A DNA stretch of 64,000 bases from Fibrobacter sp. UWB13 (GTDB lineage: Bacteria > Fibrobacterota > Fibrobacteria > Fibrobacterales > Fibrobacteraceae). The notes beneath the pieces are model-generated. The model saw only the letters and a list, made by a program, of their open reading frames with translations. It made no database searches and was not told the DNA's origin. Both the position numbers and the translations under genes were made by a program. Location: assembly GCF_900177805.1 (NCBI RefSeq), contig NZ_FXAX01000001.1:1054001-1118000 (forward strand), read 5' to 3'. How positions within the stretch are numbered: position 1 is the stretch's first letter; every line of letters begins with the position of its first letter. Of this stretch, positions 59,574 to 64,000 are shown piece after piece.

Positions 59574-61016
59574 ATGGCAGAATCGTTGAAAGATAAGACG
59601 GTAAAGGGCTTAGGCTGGTCGGCACTGGATAATGCCGCCCGCTATGGCATGCAGTTCGCGGTGGGCATTGTGCTGGCCCGACTGCTGTCGCCCGACGACT
59701 ATGGACTATTGGGACTGGTGGGCATTGTCACCGTGATATGCACAGCACTTGTCAATGGTGGCTTCACCACGGCCTTGATACGAAAGAAGGATGCCACCGA
59801 CGATGACTACAACACCGTATTTATCTGCAACCTCGGCATGAGTATGCTGCTCTATGCCGTGGTATTCCTCTGTGCGCCGCTGATAGCCGATTTCTTTAAC
59901 CGCGAAGTACTTACCCCACTGGTACGAGTATCTTCGTTAGGGCTGATCATTGGAGCATTGGGCATGGTGCAGCAAACACGCCTGACCAAGCGTATCGACT
60001 TCAAGACACAGACAAAGATTACGATTGTGGCCACTGCGTTGAGCGGAATTGTAGGCATCGGCATGGCACTAACGAGCTTTGGCGTCTGGGCACTGGTAGC
60101 CCAGCAACTCACTTCACAAGCCGTGACCACCATGCTGTTGTATATATATAATAGGTGGTTACCACAGCTGCGCTTCTCTATGGAAAGTTTTCACGATTTA
60201 TTCGGATTCGGGTGGAAGATGATGGTGAGTGTACTTCTAGATGCTGTTTGGAAAGAGCTACACCAAGTGGTGGTGGGAAAATTCTACAGCCCTGCAACGT
60301 TAGGGCAATATACCCGGGCACGGCACTATGCTGGGCTGTTCTCGTCAAACCTGACAAGCGTGGTGGAACGAGTTACCTACCCTGTGCTGAGTAGTATTCA
60401 GGACGATAAGGAGCGTATGTTCTCGGCCTATCGACGCATCATCCGCACCAGCATGTTCATCACCACCGTGGCTTTGTTCGCTCTCGGTGCTGTCAGCGAA
60501 CCGCTCATCTACTGTATGATAGGCCCCAAATGGCATGAGGCCTCCACCTATCTGCCAATCATCTGCATCAATTACAGCCTCTATCCGCTGCATGCCATCA
60601 ACCTGAATATGTTGCAGGTGCAGGGGCGCAGCGACCTGTTCCTCGGACTAGAGGTCATTAAGAAAATCATCATCTTGCTGCCCCTGTTCATCGGTGCTTT
60701 CGTAGGCATCATGCCCATGCTCTTGACCAACACCGTGATTGGCATCATAGCCTACTTCCTCAATTCCCATTACTCAGGCCGTCTGTTGGGGTACAGTTCA
60801 TGGATGCAGTTGCGCGACATCGCCCCCTCATACGCTCTGGCAATAACCATCGCTCTGTCGGTATGGTTCTTGAAATACTTGCCTCTGAGCTATTGGTTGG
60901 TGCTGCCCATGCAGATGGCTGTAGGGGCGACAGTGTTCTTCGCCTGCTGCAAGTTGTTCAAGATGAATGAATATAAAGGAATCATGAAAATTCTAAAAAA
61001 CCGGAAAAAGAAATGA
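59574..61016 (+). CDS. Wzx-type oligosaccharide-repeat flippase (MOP superfamily)
   Basis: 480 residues with 12-14 membrane helices. GLGWSALDNAARYGMQFAVG, LARLLSPDDYGLLGLVGIVT and the motif FGWKMMVSVLLDAVWKELHQ are typical of the WzxC/polysaccharide-export branch of MATE-like flippases, as is GKFYSPATLGQYTRAR. It would flip the lipid-linked repeat unit across the inner membrane. It overlaps the following GT2 gene by 4 bases (ATGA). Confidence 0.93.
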   Translation: MAESLKDKTVKGLGWSALDNAARYGMQFAVGIVLARLLSPDDYGLLGLVGIVTVICTALVNGGFTTALIRKKDATDDDYNTVFICNLGMSMLLYAVVFLCAPLIADFFNREVLTPLVRVSSLGLIIGALGMVQQTRLTKRIDFKTQTKITIVATALSGIVGIGMALTSFGVWALVAQQLTSQAVTTMLLYIYNRWLPQLRFSMESFHDLFGFGWKMMVSVLLDAVWKELHQVVVGKFYSPATLGQYTRARHYAGLFSSNLTSVVERVTYPVLSSIQDDKERMFSAYRRIIRTSMFITTVALFALGAVSEPLIYCMIGPKWHEASTYLPIICINYSLYPLHAINLNMLQVQGRSDLFLGLEVIKKIIILLPLFIGAFVGIMPMLLTNTVIGIIAYFLNSHYSGRLLGYSSWMQLRDIAPSYALAITIALSVWFLKYLPLSYWLVLPMQMAVGATVFFACCKLFKMNEYKGIMKILKNRKKK

Positions 61017-62044
61017 ACGTTGCGACAAACAATTCTCAATTAAAATATAAGGTAGTTGTATGGTGCAATACATTCAACCAGGCATCCTATATCAAGGATA
61101 CCATGGATGGCATTTGCATGCAGCAGACAAACTTTCCGTTCGCTTGCCTCATCATGGACGATGCCAGCACCGACGGGGAGCCTGAGGTCATCAAACAATA
61201 CCTGAACGACTACTTTGACACAGAGTGGACAAAGGAAACCGATGACTACCACCTGACGCTGGCTCGCCATCAGGAGAACAAAAACTGCTACTTTGCGGTT
61301 TATCTGCTAAAATACAATCATTATAGTATTAAGAAGCGAAGACTGAGATATTATAAGGAATTGACGGATGAGATAGATTATGTGGCTTTGTGTGAGGGTG
61401 ACGACTATTGGACCGATGCGCATAAACTGCAAAAGCAGGCGGACGCCTTAGATGCCAACCCTCAAGCGACACTAGTCTATACCAACTTTCAAACAATTGA
61501 TGCCGAAGGCAATCCGATAATCAGGCCTTTTATCAAAGATTTTCCTGGCCGTTCCCATTCCGGTGACAATCTGCCTACGCTGCTCCGTTACGGCAACTAC
61601 ATCATGGTGCTTACCAGCATGTACCGCTATAAAGTGTTTGAATCTGAATTCCTCACCAACTGCCCCGTAAGAATGGATTTTAACACCACAATGTGTGCCG
61701 CCCTGATGGGAGACTTCATCTGGTTGCCGGAACAGATGGGGTGCTACCGCATACTGGAGAGCGGAATCATACAAACAGGCCGGCGGAAAGGTGCTGAGGA
61801 CTGGGGGCAAGTTATCTACCGCTACTATGCCGGATTGGTGATGAATGGGCGATGCAAGCCGCTGTCATTAGGTCAGCACATTCATTACACGATTCTTATC
61901 CTCATAAACGCGCTTAACAAAAAAGATGTTCAGCTTATAAATAACACGCTGAAATCCAATTGGCTGTCTTGTCTTTTGCTGCCAGTGGCATACGTCAATG
62001 TGAAAGTTAAAAGACTGAAAGACAGAATCAGAAATAGGAAATAA
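61013..62044 (+). CDS. Family 2 glycosyltransferase
   Basis: 343 residues. VVVWCNTFNQASYIKDTMDG with ACLIMDDASTDGEPEV (DDxSTDGT-like donor motif) and YVALCEGDDYWTDAHKLQ (the EGDDYW acceptor/base block) are GT2 hallmarks. The C-terminal third is hydrophobic/basic and may sit at the membrane. It adds one sugar of the repeat unit; donor and acceptor cannot be told. It overlaps the flippase gene and precedes Wzy by 3 bases. Confidence 0.92.
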   Translation: MNVATNNSQLKYKVVVWCNTFNQASYIKDTMDGICMQQTNFPFACLIMDDASTDGEPEVIKQYLNDYFDTEWTKETDDYHLTLARHQENKNCYFAVYLLKYNHYSIKKRRLRYYKELTDEIDYVALCEGDDYWTDAHKLQKQADALDANPQATLVYTNFQTIDAEGNPIIRPFIKDFPGRSHSGDNLPTLLRYGNYIMVLTSMYRYKVFESEFLTNCPVRMDFNTTMCAALMGDFIWLPEQMGCYRILESGIIQTGRRKGAEDWGQVIYRYYAGLVMNGRCKPLSLGQHIHYTILILINALNKKDVQLINNTLKSNWLSCLLLPVAYVNVKVKRLKDRIRNRK

Positions 62045-62047
62045 GGA

Positions 62048-63379
62048 ATGAAGATTGTTGCATTCATAGTCACCCTTATCAGTTGTTGCCTGATGTTCTA
62101 CGTCAAACGGGAATGGAAGGCAGCTCTGCTCGTCATGGGCACTATGACATTGACGGTAGTAACCATTCCCGCAGTTCCTTTGCACAACGCAAACTTTTTG
62201 CTGCTGGCATCGTTCCTACTATCGGAATTGCCTTATTTACGGTGGCACCTTGGAGCGTTACGCAGCACTCCATTACTTCGGAACGTACTCTTTTGGGCAT
62301 GTATATCAGCATTGATAGCCGCATTCACAACCACTTACACTTCTCCTGGCTTATTTTTACGTTTCGAGCTTGTGTTCAAGTATTTTGTTATTGCATACGC
62401 TTTTTTGGCAGTCAAAGACGAAAAATCTTTAAAGCCAGTATTATATGTATCGATGTGGTGTTTGATAGTACTTACTCTTTTTGGAATTTTGAATTACATA
62501 ACCAAAAGCGCTACTTTTGTCAATGCTTTGACGGAAGGCAGCACAATCCTTTGGACTAAAGATACGTCCTTGGGCGATCTTTATGCACAGGATAGACGTT
62601 TCAGGGTGTTATCAATGTTCACATCAGCTTTTGATTATGGTTATACCTGTCTTGTTATTTTATTGTTGCACATATATGCTTGGATTCGAGGTCTAGAATC
62701 CAAAAGCACTTTCCTTATAGTACTTGTTTGCAGCTTATTTGGTATTATTTTCTGCCAATGTCGTATTGTATGGGTAAGCCTCCTTTTGTCAATCAGTTGT
62801 TTTTACATATGGAATTTTTCTCCCAGCAAAATCATCGTTGCAAGCGTCTTAATCTTGTGTACTTTTATTGTCTCCTATACTTCGATTCCCATTGTAGAAG
62901 AAAAAATGAACATGCTGACCGACGCTTTCGCCGAAAAAAGTGAAACAGAAGGAAGTTCTATACAATTGCGAATGTCCCAATTCATACATGTACTTTCCTA
63001 CACTAAAGGACATGAACTGTTAGGGTTGGGACATGGATATTGGGCATACAACTTAACAGAGGATTTAGAATCAATCGAAGGTCTTTTCGGCATAGAAAGT
63101 GTTATCCTTCAATATTTGCTTGAACGGGGCTACATAGGTCTCATTTTATGGGCGCTTTTTTATGCGATCATTTTCCGATATTTTTGGAAGAATCGCAAAA
63201 AAGTCCGGACATTAACGGGCTTAGGAGCTTCAATCCTTACCGCGTATCTAATTTTCTCATTAGGCACCGGTGAATTGGGATCTGTTCGTCCAACGCTATT
63301 GTTATTGGGTTTCGTTATAAAATTGATAGAACAGCCTAAATCAAAAGAAAAGTGTTTAACAAATACCACCCTCTCCTAA
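62048..63379 (+). CDS. Wzy-type O-antigen/capsule polymerase or ligase-like membrane protein
   Basis: 443 residues with about ten to twelve helices and one long periplasmic loop (about 285-335) containing GLGHGYWAYN, as in Wzy/WaaL-like proteins. FRVLSMFTSAFDYGYTCLV fits the region before that loop. Together with the upstream flippase this makes a Wzx/Wzy-dependent pathway. Its DNA is AT-richer than neighbouring genes, usual for Wzy. Polymerase is favoured over ligase because of the neighbours. Confidence 0.75.
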   Translation: MKIVAFIVTLISCCLMFYVKREWKAALLVMGTMTLTVVTIPAVPLHNANFLLLASFLLSELPYLRWHLGALRSTPLLRNVLFWACISALIAAFTTTYTSPGLFLRFELVFKYFVIAYAFLAVKDEKSLKPVLYVSMWCLIVLTLFGILNYITKSATFVNALTEGSTILWTKDTSLGDLYAQDRRFRVLSMFTSAFDYGYTCLVILLLHIYAWIRGLESKSTFLIVLVCSLFGIIFCQCRIVWVSLLLSISCFYIWNFSPSKIIVASVLILCTFIVSYTSIPIVEEKMNMLTDAFAEKSETEGSSIQLRMSQFIHVLSYTKGHELLGLGHGYWAYNLTEDLESIEGLFGIESVILQYLLERGYIGLILWALFYAIIFRYFWKNRKKVRTLTGLGASILTAYLIFSLGTGELGSVRPTLLLLGFVIKLIEQPKSKEKCLTNTTLS

Positions 63380-63383
63380 TAAT

Positions 63384-64000
63384 ATGACACATCGACTCGC
63401 TATCATCATTCCTGCTTACAAAGCTACTTTTCTGCCGGCTGCACTTAATTCTATTGCAGCACAGACATGCAAGGACTTCACCTTGTATGTTGGCGATGAT
63501 TGCAGTCCGGAACCGATTAGCGATATCGTTGAACGATACAAAGAAAAGATTAATCTTGTTTATCAACGGTTTGAGACCAATTTAGGAGGGAAAGACCTTG
63601 TTGCTCAATGGGAACGGTGTATTGCCATGAGTCAGGATGAGCCTTACATATGGCTATTCAGCGATGACGATGTGATGGAGCCGAATTGCGTGGAGGAACT
63701 ATTCAGACAGATAGATAAGACGGAGGGAGTTTATAACCTGTATCACTTCAATGTAGATGTAATTGATGAACATGGAGCGTTTAAATTCCGGAAGCAAGAT
63801 TATCCGGCAGAGCTTTCAGCATATCGTTTCTATTGTGGCAAGAACTCGATGAGACTTTCTGCTTTTGTAGTGGAGAATGTTTTCTCACGAGAAGTTTATG
63901 AACGATTTGGGGGCTTTATGAAATATGATCTGGCATGGGGCAGTGACATAGCCACATGGATTGTGTTTTGCGGGGAAAAAGGAATGTGTACCGTACCTCA
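63384..64000 (+). CDS. Family 2 glycosyltransferase, 5' part (runs off the window)
   Basis: The frame opens at ATG 63384, 4 bases after the Wzy stop, and stays open to the window end. The start MTHRLAIIIPAYKATFLPAA, LYVGDDCSPEPI and IWLFSDDDVMEP give the GT-A entry strand, the DDxS and the DDD acid patch of GT2 enzymes. It is shorter than the usual length only because of truncation at the window edge. It is probably part of the same polysaccharide operon. Confidence 0.88.
   Translation, partial: MTHRLAIIIPAYKATFLPAALNSIAAQTCKDFTLYVGDDCSPEPISDIVERYKEKINLVYQRFETNLGGKDLVAQWERCIAMSQDEPYIWLFSDDDVMEPNCVEELFRQIDKTEGVYNLYHFNVDVIDEHGAFKFRKQDYPAELSAYRFYCGKNSMRLSAFVVENVFSREVYERFGGFMKYDLAWGSDIATWIVFCGEKGMCTVP

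Overview
The window looks like a chromosomal segment of a Fibrobacter species (F. succinogenes or a close relative). The evidence is a tandem array of five members of the lipoprotein family catalogued as the Fibrobacter succinogenes paralogous family TIGR02171, secreted proteins with long Ser/Glu-rich linkers and type IX-like C-terminal tails, and a family 8 endoglucanase. This assignment comes from family recognition only; no search was run.

Layout. 1-3310: tail of an ABC-2 permease overlapping a membrane Ser/Thr kinase, then a YraN-like protein and a YciO/YrdC-like protein. 3311-9470: tRNA-Arg(CCT) with promoter and terminator, a MACPF-domain protein standing alone in AT-rich flanks, an HD-GYP sensor phosphodiesterase and a DUF1353 protein. 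9522-14930: a degenerate GH18-like membrane protein, an unrecognised protein, and an unusual regulator with an N-terminal LuxR helix-turn-helix plus a small unknown gene. 15074-20574: PmbA/TldE, an orphan HigA-like protein, a GIY-YIG gene lying between inverted copies of an intergenic repeat, an AlgX/AlgJ-like protein, a small secreted protein and an Rpn-type nuclease. 20842-25287: a giant fused 2-hydroxyacyl-CoA dehydratase activase. 25444-29542: a five-module Trp/Cys-rich secreted protein and the GH8 endoglucanase.

29631-47992 reads as one eight-gene minus-strand operon: an AlgX-like lipoprotein, a transglutaminase-like membrane protein, five paralogous lipoproteins (FGE-like fold, beta-propeller, SGNH-like domain) and a GT-C-like polytopic membrane protein. 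I consider this the best candidate for an undescribed system, probably one that modifies or anchors a cell-surface polymer; the function is inference.

48203-50941: TM2 protein, RdgB, tRNA dihydrouridine synthase and a radical SAM/SPASM protein. 51503-64000: a surface-polysaccharide locus that runs off the window (radical SAM, permuted ATP-grasp-like, WbqC, DegT aminotransferase, ATP-grasp, CapA, GT-D-like, Wzx, GT2, Wzy, GT2). From 52880 on, many of its genes lack a good Shine-Dalgarno and codon use looks different, which suggests acquisition from a Bacteroidetes-like donor.

Intergenic DNA carries at least three repeat families: a hairpin around ATGCCCGC/GCGGGCAT, a TCATCCTGAGCGAAG...GTCGAAGGATCT element, and AT-rich tracts of TAGTTA/TAGTCA words.
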